Source: Candidatus Koribacter versatilis Ellin345
Lineage (GTDB): Bacteria > Acidobacteriota > Terriglobia > Terriglobales > Acidobacteriaceae
Length of the DNA: 64,000 bases
Reading direction: 5' to 3'
Assembly (NCBI RefSeq): GCF_000014005.1
Contig: NC_008009.1
Location: forward strand, 3,286,001 to 3,350,000
Shown: positions 7,229 to 14,822 of the stretch, one piece after another
Layout of the letters: the number at the start of each line of letters is the position of its first letter
Numbering within the stretch: the first letter of the stretch is position 1
Notes under the pieces: generated by a model
Told to the model about the DNA's origin: nothing
What the model saw: the letters and a program-made list of their open reading frames with translations, nothing else
Databases searched by the model: none
Made by a program: the position numbers and the translations under genes

Positions 7229-8398
7229 ATGAAGACTGCCCTCCTCGCTCGCGAGATCCTGACGCCGCTCGATCGCATTCATAACGGCATCCTCATCTTC
7301 GAAGACGGCTGCATTCTGGAAGTCGGCAATCGCGATTGCATCGAGGTCCCCCGCGCCTGCCGCACCATCGATCTGGGCGACGCAATCCTCACTCCCGGAT
7401 TCATTGATCTTCACATCCACGGCGGTGCCGGGCACGACGTGATGGAAGGCGACGATGCCGCACTCGAAGCCGTCGAACTTCTCATCGCGAAGCACGGCGT
7501 CACCAGCTACTGCCCAACCACGGTTACGGCAGCAACCGACGTGACCCTCGTTTCACTCAATAAAATCGGGCACTTCATCGAGCGCATGGCTTCGCACGGT
7601 CCCGCCAACAACGGACGCGCGCGCCCCCTCGGCGTGCACCTCGAAGGCCCCTTCCTCGCCGAGTCGCGACGCGGCGTGCATCCGCCGAACCATCTGCAAG
7701 CGCCGTCCATCAAGCTCTTTCACGAGATGTGGCAAGCCGCCATCGGCCGCGTGAAAGTGCTGACCATCGCACCGGAATTACCAGGCGCCATCGAGTTGAT
7801 TCACGAAGCACGCAAGCGCGGCGTAGTGGTGAGCCTCGGTCATTCCAACGCCGATCTCTGCGAAGCCAAGCGCGGCATCAGCGCCGGCGGACATCACGCG
7901 ACGCACACCTTCAACGCCATGCGCCCACTCCAGCACCGCGACGCCGGCCTACTCGGCGCCATCCTCACCCAGCAATGCGTCACCGCCGACATCATCGTCG
8001 ATGGCATTCACGTGGATCCCACGGTAGTGAAGTTGTTCCTGCGCGCGAAGGGTGTGGAGGGCGCAGTGCTCATCACCGATGCAACCAGTGCGACCGGCAT
8101 GCCCGATGGTACGTATCACCTTGGCAATATCGAAGTGGAAGTGAAGGACGGGCAGTGCATCTCGCAAGGCAAACTTGCCGGCAGTGTTCTCACACTCGAT
8201 CGCGCCGTGCGCAACGTGATGGACTTCGCCGGTTGGACGCTGCAGAATTCAGTACGCCTCGCGACCTACAATCCCGCCCGCGTGCTCGGCGTGGAAAACA
8301 GCAAAGGCGTTTTAAAAGCCGGCGCCGACGCCGACATCCTGGTGATGAACGCCGCTGGCGAAATCCGAAATACGATCATCGGTGGTATTGGGATCTAG
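7229..8398 (+). CDS. nagA: N-acetylglucosamine-6-phosphate deacetylase
   Basis: This 389-residue amidohydrolase cleaves acetate from GlcNAc-6-phosphate to give glucosamine-6-phosphate, in amino-sugar catabolism and cell-wall recycling in the cytoplasm. The fold's signatures are present: H62 and H64 in DLHIHGGAGHD, metal-binding E139 in GVHLEGPFL, H205 in SLGHSNA, H226 in ATHTFNAM, and catalytic D284 in LITDATSATG. The C-terminal NPARVLG motif and the TIDLGDAILTPGFID entry strand also match the family, and the length is normal. No nagB or transporter neighbours it. The next gene set downstream is a sigma-54 two-component module. Confidence 0.93.
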   Translation: MKTALLAREILTPLDRIHNGILIFEDGCILEVGNRDCIEVPRACRTIDLGDAILTPGFIDLHIHGGAGHDVMEGDDAALEAVELLIAKHGVTSYCPTTVTAATDVTLVSLNKIGHFIERMASHGPANNGRARPLGVHLEGPFLAESRRGVHPPNHLQAPSIKLFHEMWQAAIGRVKVLTIAPELPGAIELIHEARKRGVVVSLGHSNADLCEAKRGISAGGHHATHTFNAMRPLQHRDAGLLGAILTQQCVTADIIVDGIHVDPTVVKLFLRAKGVEGAVLITDATSATGMPDGTYHLGNIEVEVKDGQCISQGKLAGSVLTLDRAVRNVMDFAGWTLQNSVRLATYNPARVLGVENSKGVLKAGADADILVMNAAGEIRNTIIGGIGI

Positions 8399-8442
8399 GG
8401 TTTTCCTCTTTGCCATTTTTCGTCATTGAGGGTTGACGGAAT

Positions 8443-8457
8443 TTGTCAGTGCGACAA
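8443..8457. promoter_or_regulatory. Candidate enhancer site (ttgtc-N5-gacaa) for the sigma-54 promoter
   Basis: A perfect inverted repeat, ttgtc-agtgc-gacaa, lies about 110 bp upstream of the expected sigma-54 start, the usual distance for an NtrC-type activator site. Further gac/gtc half-sites follow (ggacac near 8465, ttgacaa near 8479). The symmetry is seen; the binding role is inferred. Confidence 0.45.
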
Positions 8458-8532
8458 AAGTGGACACGTCTTGCCGTTGACAATTCGTTTGTAAGTTGCT
8501 GATTTCACAGCGATAAAACTACCCTTTCGAGT

Positions 8533-8549
8533 TTGGCACGGCCATTGCA
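8533..8549 (+). promoter_or_regulatory. Sigma-54 (RpoN) -24/-12 promoter
   Basis: The sequence ttggcacg-gcca-ttgca matches the RpoN consensus TTGGCACG-N4-TTGCA at every conserved position, including GG at -24 and GC at -12. Transcription should begin around 8560. It lies between nagA and the kinase/regulator pair at 8769-11194, whose regulator is itself of the sigma-54-activator class. Confidence 0.85.
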
Positions 8550-8560
8550 CTAGTACTGGG

Positions 8561-8685
8561 CATTCGAGCGAGCCACAGAGTTTAGTGGCAACACGAGGCC
8601 GGGACACCTCGTGCAAAGGCAAGTACTCGGGGGAGGGTACAAGCCATAGGGAGGACTAGAGCACAGCTCTAGTCCTTTACCTTTT
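8561..8685 (+). ncRNA. Candidate sigma-54-dependent small RNA or attenuated leader
   Basis: From the predicted start the transcript contains hairpin 1 (gccac 8572-8576 / gtggc 8585-8589), hairpin 2 (cacgagg 8592-8598 / cctcgtg 8607-8613) with a ccgggaca loop, a purine-rich stretch bracketed by gtac at 8623-8626 and 8637-8640, and an 11-bp terminator hairpin. There is no start codon with a plausible ribosome site or an open frame of note. It ends about 84 bp before the kinase gene. It could be a free small RNA of about 125 nt, or a leader whose terminator attenuates the kinase gene. No Rfam family can be assigned from memory. Confidence 0.55.
8652..8685 (+). terminator. Strong hairpin terminator
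   Basis: aggactagagc (8652-8662), loop aca, then gctctagtcct (8666-8676) forms a perfect 11-bp stem followed by ttaccttttg. This would end most transcripts from the sigma-54 promoter before the kinase gene. Confidence 0.75.
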
Positions 8686-8768
8686 GTGGCGATATTCCGC
8701 ATCGCGCACAGCTTGCGGTGACCCCAATCACTGCTGAGAACCCCTTTTCCTTCTAACGTTTACCCAGA

Positions 8769-9803
8769 ATGATTGCAGTTAGAGCAAGCCGTTCGCGCGG
8801 GTTGTGCTGCGTTGCCACACTAGGGATGATCACGCCCGTGGCAGGAGGCATAGCGCTTCCCTCGCTGTTTGGAACGACGCTCCTTGGACTGGCGGCAGGG
8901 CTTGCCGGCGGAGCGGTGCTTTACCTCATCGCGCGCGTGCACTACCGCAAACTTTTCCGGCAAATGCAAGTGGCGTTTGAACTGGCCGAGCACAGTGAGC
9001 ACGAGCGCGATCTTGCGCAGCAAGAACTGGTGCGGCGGCTTGAGGAAGAGCGCGAGTTGGCGAAGGAAAAAATCCAGTTTGAAGCGCAGCTCGGCGACTA
9101 CGAGAAGTACGCGGCGTTGGCGCAACTGGCGCTGGGAGCGGCGCACGAAATCAACAATCCCTTGCTCGGCATTCTGTCGCACCTCGAGTGGGAGAAGAAA
9201 ACCGCAGACGCGGCGACAAAGGAAGAGATCGATCAATGCATTGAGGGCGCGAAGCGGATTTCGTCGGCGGTGCGCGGGCTGTTGAACTACGCGCGGCCGG
9301 GACCGCTATTGCTCGGCCGCATCCATCTCGATCGCCTGGTGGCGGAGACGGTTGCGTTTATTGCGCACCAGCCGATGTTTCGTGCGATTCGTCTCGAGAA
9401 CCGTGTGCCGTCAGATCTGCCGCCAATTACCGCAGATTCGAACCAGATATCGCAGGTGCTGATGAACCTGCTTTTGAATGCGGCGCAGGCGACGCCGCCC
9501 GGCGGGACGGTGACGGTATCGGCGGAGAAGGTAAAGTTCAACGAACTGATTGAGCTGCGAGTGAGCGACACCGGCGCGGGTATTCCTCCGGACATTCTGC
9601 CGCACGTCTTCGAGCCATTCTTCACCACCAAGCGCAACCAGGGGACAGGACTTGGGCTGAGCATCAGCCAGGCTTACGTGCGCAGCCACAGTGGGACGAT
9701 CCACGTGGAGAGCCAACAGAATCGTGGAACGATTGTTCGTATCGTGCTGCCAATCCGGCAGGAAGGACGACCAGTGTTGCAGGACGAGGAGGTCGTAGTC
9801 TAG
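8769..9803 (+). CDS. Membrane sensor histidine kinase, NtrB-like
   Basis: This 344-residue protein has one clear transmembrane segment (about residues 32-56), a charged coiled coil (about 60-110), then a HisKA domain with phospho-acceptor H126 in LGAAHEINNPL, and a HATPase domain: N box around N237 (LMNLLLNAAQ), G1 box DTGAGIP (267-273), F box FEPFFTT and G2 box GTGLGLSIS (292-300). The HEINNPL H-box is that of the NtrB/AtoS class which partners sigma-54 activators. There is no periplasmic sensing domain, so the signal is probably cytoplasmic or in the membrane. Its stop overlaps the regulator's GTG by one base. ATG 8826 is an alternative start. Confidence 0.9.
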   Translation: MIAVRASRSRGLCCVATLGMITPVAGGIALPSLFGTTLLGLAAGLAGGAVLYLIARVHYRKLFRQMQVAFELAEHSEHERDLAQQELVRRLEEERELAKEKIQFEAQLGDYEKYAALAQLALGAAHEINNPLLGILSHLEWEKKTADAATKEEIDQCIEGAKRISSAVRGLLNYARPGPLLLGRIHLDRLVAETVAFIAHQPMFRAIRLENRVPSDLPPITADSNQISQVLMNLLLNAAQATPPGGTVTVSAEKVKFNELIELRVSDTGAGIPPDILPHVFEPFFTTKRNQGTGLGLSISQAYVRSHSGTIHVESQQNRGTIVRIVLPIRQEGRPVLQDEEVVV

Positions 9804-11194
9804 TGGCCTACTCGATCCTCATCTGCGACGACGAAGCTCTGACGCTGAAGACGATCAGCCGCGCCCTGGAGGCTGAGGGTTACGAGATCTTCCTTGCCCA
9901 GAGTGGCGAGCAGGCAGTGGAGATCGCGCAGAGGGAGCATCCGGACATCGCACTGCTCGATGTGGTGCTGCCGGGTATCGACGGCGTGGAAGTGCTGCGC
10001 CAATTGAAGCGGCTGGATTCATCGATCGTGGTGGTGATGATGAGCGCTTATCGCGTCGTGGAGCGCGCGGTGGAAGCGCTGAAACTCGGCGCCTACGACT
10101 ACCTGACGAAGCCATTTCACGTCTCAGATATGGTGAACACCATCGGGCGCGCAAGCGAGGTTCTGGCGCTTCGTGTTCGGGTGCGCGATTCCGTTCAGGA
10201 TGCGCGCGGGCGCTACGACTTCGGAAGAGTGGTGACGCGAAACGCCGCGCTGGCGGCGATGCTGGAGCAGGCCAAGAAAGCTGCGGAGTCGGACAAAACT
10301 ACGATCCTGATTCAGGGCGAGAGCGGCACGGGCAAAGAAGTGATGGCGAAGACAATCCATTACTACAGCCCACGAGCGCAGCAACCCCTGGTCTCGCTGA
10401 ACTGCGCGGCGCTGCCGGACACGCTGTTGGAGAGCGAGCTGTTCGGTTACGAACCTGGCGCGTATACCGACGCGCGGCGGCGCAAAGAAGGCCTGCTGGA
10501 GAAAGCACACGCCGGAACGTTGTTCCTGGATGAGATCGGGAACATGTCGTTCAGTGTGCAGGCAAAGCTGCTGCGCGTGTTGGAGGAAGGCAACTTCATG
10601 CGCCTGGGCGGAACGCGGACAATCCAGGTCGATGTGCGAATCATTGCGGCAACAAACAAAGTTCTGAAGGATGCCGTGTCGCGTGGAGAGTTTCGCGACG
10701 ATCTCTTCTACCGTCTCAACGTAATGCCGCTCTTCATCCCGCCATTACGCGAACGCAAAGAAGACACTGTGCCGATCGCGCTCGACATGATGAAGCGCTT
10801 CAACAAAGACTTGAAAAAGAACTTCACTGGAATGACGCCAGAGGCTGCCGAGTGCCTGCGCGCCTACACCTGGCCCGGGAACATCCGCGAATTGCGCAAT
10901 GTAATGGAACGGACGATGATCCTTGCGACTCACGGTGACATTTCGCTCGATGACTTGCCGCACGAGATTCGGGAGTTCGACGCCCCGCCGGAAACATCGT
11001 CCGGCGAGGTGGAGATCTCATCGCTAACCACGCCGTTTGTCACCCTCGAAGAGTTGGAGGATCGGTACATTCTTGAGGTGCTTACCGCGACGGGAAATAA
11101 TAAGACGCACGCGGCGAGGATCCTGGGAATCCATCCAACGTCATTGGCGCGAAAACTGAAGAGGATTCCAGAAGAAGTAGCCGCAGAGCACTAG
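9803..11194 (+). CDS. NtrC-family sigma-54-dependent response regulator
   Basis: This 463-residue protein, GTG start, has a receiver domain (residues 1-120, acidic D10/D11, phospho-acceptor D53, K103 in LTKPF), an AAA+ domain (about 140-370; Walker A GESGTGKE 172-179, Walker B LFLDEI 240-245, arginine-finger region FRDDLFYRLNV) and a Fis-type helix-turn-helix (about 419-456). The sigma-54-contact loop reads GAYTDA (219-224) where the canonical form is GAFTGA. It hydrolyses ATP to open sigma-54 promoters. The perfect sigma-54 promoter 1.25 kb upstream makes autoregulation, or control of the intervening RNA, likely; that is inference. Confidence 0.93.
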   Translation: MAYSILICDDEALTLKTISRALEAEGYEIFLAQSGEQAVEIAQREHPDIALLDVVLPGIDGVEVLRQLKRLDSSIVVVMMSAYRVVERAVEALKLGAYDYLTKPFHVSDMVNTIGRASEVLALRVRVRDSVQDARGRYDFGRVVTRNAALAAMLEQAKKAAESDKTTILIQGESGTGKEVMAKTIHYYSPRAQQPLVSLNCAALPDTLLESELFGYEPGAYTDARRRKEGLLEKAHAGTLFLDEIGNMSFSVQAKLLRVLEEGNFMRLGGTRTIQVDVRIIAATNKVLKDAVSRGEFRDDLFYRLNVMPLFIPPLRERKEDTVPIALDMMKRFNKDLKKNFTGMTPEAAECLRAYTWPGNIRELRNVMERTMILATHGDISLDDLPHEIREFDAPPETSSGEVEISSLTTPFVTLEELEDRYILEVLTATGNNKTHAARILGIHPTSLARKLKRIPEEVAAEH

Positions 11195-11425
11195 CGTGCG
11201 ACCGATAAGCGTACTTCGAGGCGCGATTCAAATTCGGTGAACTGCTTATCGGCAAGAAGCTTTTGTACAGGTGCGATCGAGGCCTTCCCATCTCAGAGAT
11301 TGGCGTTGGCGACGTGGTAGTCAGCTTCGACGACCGCGTTGGGGAATGCGCCTTTCTTGTCGTGTAGGCTTTTGGCACTTTTGGGATAGCGCTCAAAAAG
11401 GGATTGGGGTAGCTTCTTGGGCTTA
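11191..11425 (-). pseudogene. Possible decayed minus-strand gene end with an in-frame TGA
   Basis: On the minus strand, roughly 11425 down to 11296 encodes a plausible protein stretch (KLPQSLFERYPKSAK, FPNAVVEADYHVANANL). A TGA at 11293-11295 interrupts it. The same frame stays open for another 33 codons (DGKASIAPVQKLLADKQ and on) to a TAG at 11191. No start or family is recognised. Protein-like texture on both sides of the TGA suggests a dead gene. Confidence is low because the stretch is short. Confidence 0.3.
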
Positions 11426-11446
11426 GATCTTCGAGAAGGATGACAG

Positions 11447-11767
11447 ATGAACAAACATAAGCTGGCAGAAGAATGCGCGGAAGCAGTCGACAAGATTGAA
11501 GCCGAGATGAAGCGCATCGGGTATTGGCAGGAAGCGCCGCTTCGCGAGGAGCAGTACGGATTCCAGCAGGCGTTTGCCATGGACACGATGACCTACGCGC
11601 AGTGGCTGCAGTTCGCCTTTTTGCCCAGGGTGCGCGAGGCCATCACGAGCCAGCAGTTTCCAAAAAGCAGCGACGTGGGAACCCAGGCAATTCGAGAGTT
11701 CGACGGTGACATAAACGCCTCAGGACTCGTAACACGGTTGTGCGACTTTGACGCGCTGTTCTCCTAA
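11447..11767 (+). CDS. YqcC-family (DUF446) small protein
   Basis: This 106-residue protein (MNKHKLAEECAEAVDKIEAEMKRIG) has the conserved family features: an N-terminal helix, WQEAPL near residue 28, FAMDTMTYAQWLQFAFLPRV in the middle, and a C-terminal segment ending in LCDFDALFS. YqcC proteins in enterics are often linked to pseudouridine synthase TruC; that partner is not next door here. The function is unknown. A gaagga sequence lies a few bases before the ATG. Confidence 0.8.
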   Translation: MNKHKLAEECAEAVDKIEAEMKRIGYWQEAPLREEQYGFQQAFAMDTMTYAQWLQFAFLPRVREAITSQQFPKSSDVGTQAIREFDGDINASGLVTRLCDFDALFS

Positions 11768-11895
11768 GTCGTGACGATTCATTACGAAATGGTGAAATGT
11801 TCCAACAAAAAAGCTGATGAAGTACATAAGAACTTTACGTTTGTTAAATCGATTTTTCTGCGACAAAATGCTTCTTAGCACATCTAACGTAGTGA

Positions 11896-12150
11896 ATGAA
11901 TTTGACGCTCTACTCAGCTCAGTGGTGCCCGGATTGCCGGGTGGCCAAACGGTTTCTCGATAAACACAAGATCCCCTATCGGGAGGTCAACATAGAGACG
12001 ACGCCTGGCGCGGCGGAGGAATTGATCCGCAATGTTGGGAAGCGGGCGATCCCGCAGTTCGTCATCGACGGTAAGTGGGTACAGCCTTATCGTCCGGGAC
12101 ATGGTTTTTTGTACGACGAGATGGCGGAGCTTCTCGGCGTAAGTTCGTAA
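11896..12150 (+). CDS. Glutaredoxin-family protein
   Basis: This 84-residue thioredoxin-fold protein has the redox motif CPDC at residues 12-15 (SAQWCPDCRVAKRF), the cis-proline motif AIPQFVIDG (about 51-59) and a C-terminal helix. A CPDC centre resembles NrdH/glutaredoxin-like small oxidoreductases that reduce protein disulfides or mixed disulfides with thiols. It stands alone, followed by a strong terminator at 12202. Confidence 0.88.
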   Translation: MNLTLYSAQWCPDCRVAKRFLDKHKIPYREVNIETTPGAAEELIRNVGKRAIPQFVIDGKWVQPYRPGHGFLYDEMAELLGVSS

Positions 12151-12201
12151 CGAGTTTTTGTACAAGCTCCGTGCACAGCGGAGGACGCATAGCACCTCCT
12201 G

Positions 12202-12235
12202 TCCGGCGGATTGCCAAGTCCGCCGGAATTTTTTT
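12202..12235 (+). terminator. Intrinsic terminator after the glutaredoxin gene
   Basis: tccggcgga (12202-12210), an 8-base loop and tccgccgga (12219-12227) form a perfect 9-bp GC-rich stem, followed by seven T residues. Confidence 0.88.
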
Positions 12236-12291
12236 GCCTTTTCGCTTCAGGCAACTCTTCAACGCTACAGAGAGCTGGCTCTGTATCGGGT

Positions 12292-12388
12292 CTTGCATCC
12301 CGGCTTGCACCAGTCCTTGCACAAGTCCTGCACCAGTGTCCTTGCACCAGGACTTGCACCAGGACTTGTATCAGGTCTTGTATCAGGG
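12292..12388. repeat. 12-bp tandem repeat array
   Basis: About eight units of a degenerate 12-mer run head to tail, for example cttgcaccagga twice, then cttgtatcaggt and cttgtatcaggg; earlier units are cttgcatcccgg and cttgcaccagtc. One unit has an extra base, so no long reading frame is preserved. The array leads directly into a REP-like palindrome. Confidence 0.75.
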
Positions 12389-12406
12389 CACGACTTCAGT
12401 CGTGCC
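12387..12406. repeat. Perfect REP-like hairpin
   Basis: ggcacgac-ttca-gtcgtgcc is a perfect 8-bp stem. A second small hairpin of the gggctttagcccc type follows at about 12430. Related palindromes occur at 3138-3157 and 55718-55737. Confidence 0.65.
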
Positions 12407-12449
12407 GAAAACGGCTAAAAAAGAACTGGGCTTTAGCCCCTGCCCGCGC

Positions 12450-13103
12450 TCAACGTCGAGGCCCGCTGTATTGCTCAACATAACGAGGCGCCGAGATCTC
12501 TTCCCGCAACTTCGGATCCCGCTCCGCCGGCCCCACCACCGTTTCGAATGGCACCACCCCCGCCCAGCAGCTCAGCGCGTAATCATCGGCGTCGTCTTCG
12601 GGTGGGCCTTGCCGAACCTTCGCGGAGGCTTCGGTGAGCGGGACTTTGAGAACGCTGGTCGCTTTGAGTTCCTGCGCATTCGGGTAGCGGATCTCGTTCC
12701 ATCGACCGGGGGCGAGACGCTCCGTAAACGCGCGCAGCGCCGCGATCTTTTCTTCATCCGTCTCGAGAGGTGTTCCCTTTCCCAGCACGACGACAGAGCG
12801 ATAGTTGACCGAGTGATTGAACGCGGAGCGCGCGAGCACGAGACCGTCAATGTGCGTGACCGTCACGCAGACTTCGAGGCCGGCGGCTAGGTTGCGCAGC
12901 ATCCGGCTTGCGGAGGAGCCATGGACATATAGATCGTTATCAATACGCCAGTAGCTCGTCGGGATAACGAAGGGGTGGCCGTCGTGAACGAAGCCCATGT
13001 GGCAGACGAAGCCGGCGTCGAGAATCGCGTGGATGGTCTCGCGGTCGTACACACCACGATGGGGTTCGCGGCGCACCGTGGTGCGCTCCGAGTTCAAGGA
13101 CAT
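12450..13103 (-). CDS. Pyridoxamine 5'-phosphate oxidase-like flavin-binding protein
   Basis: This 217-residue split-barrel protein begins [20 protein letters not shown] and shows the NimA/FMN-binding pattern: ILDAGFVCHMGFVHDGHPFVIPTSY, then YVHGSSASRMLRNL, VTVTHIDGLVLARSAFNHSVNYRSVV and GKGTPL. Such proteins bind FMN or a related nucleotide and reduce small molecules; the substrate is unknown. The ATG at 13103 overlaps the last base of the msrB stop (TAATG), so the two genes form an operon and are translationally coupled. An upstream in-frame extension to 13211 lies inside msrB and is rejected. Confidence 0.85.
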   Translation of the reverse strand: MSLNSERTTVRREPHRGVYDRETIHAILDAGFVCHMGFVHDGHPFVIPTSYWRIDNDLYVHGSSASRMLRNLAAGLEVCVTVTHIDGLVLARSAFNHSVNYRSVVVLGKGTPLETDEEKIAALRAFTERLAPGRWNEIRYPNAQELKATSVLKVPLTEASAKVRQGPPEDDADDYALSCWAGVVPFETVVGPAERDPKLREEISAPRYVEQYSGPRR

Positions 13104-13507
13104 TATTTCTTCTCTTTCGGGTCGAGATCGATCGAAGCCGAGTTGATGCAGTAGCGCAGGCCCGTAGGCTTGGGGCCGTCTTCGAAGACGTGGCCGAGAT
13201 GGGCGTCGCACTTAGAGCATCGGACTTCGGTGCGTGTCATGCCGAATCCGCGGTCTTCGAGCTCGGTGACGTTCTGCTGGTCGAGCGGGACGAAGAAGCT
13301 TGGCCATCCGCAGCCGGAATCAAATTTGGCTTCGGAAGAAAACAGCGGTTCGCCACAGCAGATGCACTTGTACGTGCCGTCGGTGTGAGTGTTCCAATAT
13401 TTACCGGTGAAGGCGCGCTCGGTGCCGCGTTCGCGGGCGACGTGGTACTGCTCGGGTGTGAGCTGTTCGCGCCACTGTTCGGATGTCTTGTTGACCTTGT
13501 CGGCCAT
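13103..13507 (-). CDS. msrB: Peptide-methionine (R)-S-oxide reductase
   Basis: This 134-residue enzyme repairs the R epimer of methionine sulfoxide in proteins using thioredoxin. Two CxxC pairs (CICC near residue 48 and CSKC near 97) make the structural zinc site, and the catalytic cysteine lies in RYCINSASI near residue 119. [10 protein letters not shown] and GHVFEDGP are family signatures. An aaggag sequence precedes the ATG. It is translationally coupled to the flavin-binding protein gene downstream. Confidence 0.96.
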   Translation of the reverse strand: MADKVNKTSEQWREQLTPEQYHVARERGTERAFTGKYWNTHTDGTYKCICCGEPLFSSEAKFDSGCGWPSFFVPLDQQNVTELEDRGFGMTRTEVRCSKCDAHLGHVFEDGPKPTGLRYCINSASIDLDPKEKK

Positions 13508-13602
13508 GTCAACTCCTTCTGAACTTGAATCCGCAGGTTTGTCACTATTCTATGCGGAGGGGTAAGCTATCGGACACGATAGAAGTTGCCCTGGAGATAT
13601 CG

Positions 13603-14367
13603 ATGAAAGTGGTACTTGAAAAGACTCTCGTGGTCATGATTGCGGCGCTGTTGCTGAGTTGCGCAACCTTTGCAGCGACCCCCAAAGAAGTTACCTATAA
13701 GAGCGGCAACGACACGGTCAAAGCCATCCTGTATGCGCCCGATGGCGCGAAGGGCAAGCTGCCCGCGCTTGTCGTCATTCATGAGTGGTGGGGGTTGAAT
13801 GATTGGGTGAAGGAACAGGCATCGAAGCTGGCGGACCAGGGATATGTGACTCTGGCGATCGATCTGTATCGCGGCGGCGTGGCGAAGACTTCCGACGAAG
13901 CTCATGAGTTGATGCGGGGCGTACCGAATGATCGGGCGTCGCGAGATTTGACGGCGGCGGCGGAGTTTTTGCGGTCGCAACCGAATGTGGATGCGTCGCG
14001 CGTAGGAGACATTGGGTGGTGTATGGGCGGCGGATATGCGCTCGACCTCGCGCTCTCGGACGCGAAGCTGAAGGCCTCGGTGATTAATTACGGGCATCTG
14101 ATGGTGGAACCTAGCAATCTGGCGAAGATCAACGCTGCGGTGCTGGGACTTTTCGGCGCGCAGGACCGCGGGATTCCGGTGGACAGCGTAAAGGCGTTCG
14201 GCGACGAGTTGAAGAAGCAGGGGAAGACCGTGGAGATCAAGATTTACGACGACGCGGGACATGCGTTTGAGAATCCGAATAACAAGGATGGGTATCGAGC
14301 GGCCGATGCCGAGGATGCTTGGAAACGGACGACGGCGTTTTTAGAGAAGAATTTGAAGGGCAAATAG
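13603..14367 (+). CDS. Exported dienelactone hydrolase-family protein
   Basis: This 254-residue alpha/beta hydrolase starts at ATG 13603, preceded by ggaga. The N-terminus MKVVLEKTLVVMIAALLLSCATFAA is a signal peptide; LLSC fits a lipobox, so it may be a lipoprotein, although cleavage after TFA is also possible. The nucleophile is the Cys of GWCMGGGY, as in dienelactone hydrolases, with an acid in GAQDRGIP and the His in DAGHAFENP. The HEWWGLNDW segment is typical of the family. The substrate is unknown. Confidence 0.88.
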   Translation: MKVVLEKTLVVMIAALLLSCATFAATPKEVTYKSGNDTVKAILYAPDGAKGKLPALVVIHEWWGLNDWVKEQASKLADQGYVTLAIDLYRGGVAKTSDEAHELMRGVPNDRASRDLTAAAEFLRSQPNVDASRVGDIGWCMGGGYALDLALSDAKLKASVINYGHLMVEPSNLAKINAAVLGLFGAQDRGIPVDSVKAFGDELKKQGKTVEIKIYDDAGHAFENPNNKDGYRAADAEDAWKRTTAFLEKNLKGK

Positions 14368-14410
14368 TTCAACGAGCAGAGGGTTACATATCGCAAGGGA
14401 TCATTGGACT

Positions 14411-14818
14411 TTGTTGCAGTACGTACCGGATCACTCCGAAGAGGTCTGGCTCTTCCGGAAGAACCTTCGTCCGCGATTTTCGCCTGCAGACCAGGAATTC
14501 CGCCGTGTAGCGTATATTACGTTCCACTACCGGATCTCTGGACCGAAGAAGCTGCCGACCGCCGCTGAGATGGAAATGTTTTCGGACCTGGAGGAAGAGA
14601 TCATCAATGGGGAAGGACACAGCTTCACTTTAGTTGCCGTAGCCACCAAGACGGGAGTGCGCGACTATATGTTCTATGTGAGCGATCCAAAATCGATCCA
14701 GCAATGCGCATCGAACCTAATGGACCGATTCGCGGAGTACGGCGTCCAACTCGAAGTGGAAGATGATCCGGACTGGAAGCACTACCTCGATTTTCCAGGC
14801 GGTCAGGACGTCCAATAG
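14411..14818 (+). CDS. DUF695-like protein, TTG start
   Basis: This 135-residue protein has the look of the DUF695 family: RRVAYITFHYR, LPTAAEMEMFSDLEEEI, then FTLVAVATKTGVRDYMFYVSD and a WKHYLDF ending. No ATG is available upstream in frame; the TTG at 14411 is supported by aaggga about 10 bases before it (TTG 14414 is an alternative). It lies 43 bp after the hydrolase gene and 4 bp before the deacetylase-like gene, so it is likely co-transcribed. The function is unknown. Confidence 0.65.
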   Translation: MLQYVPDHSEEVWLFRKNLRPRFSPADQEFRRVAYITFHYRISGPKKLPTAAEMEMFSDLEEEIINGEGHSFTLVAVATKTGVRDYMFYVSDPKSIQQCASNLMDRFAEYGVQLEVEDDPDWKHYLDFPGGQDVQ

Positions 14819-14822
14819 AACA

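Noticed and set aside
8561-8685. Naming the RNA as GlmY or GlmZ
   Set aside because: Only the arrangement is similar. The sequence has no recognisable GlmY/GlmZ core, and glmS is not in the window.
11293-11295. Selenocysteine codon at the in-frame TGA
   Set aside because: No downstream SECIS-like hairpin, no known selenoprotein motif around the TGA, and no start codon context; a decayed gene is simpler.
12292-12388. CRISPR-like appearance of the short repeats
   Set aside because: Units are 12 bp, contiguous and degenerate, with no unique spacers and no cas genes.
12158-12418. A frame through the 12-bp repeats encoding LAPGLAPGLVSG
   Set aside because: It crosses the strong terminator and a REP hairpin, has no ribosome site, and one repeat unit breaks the periodicity.
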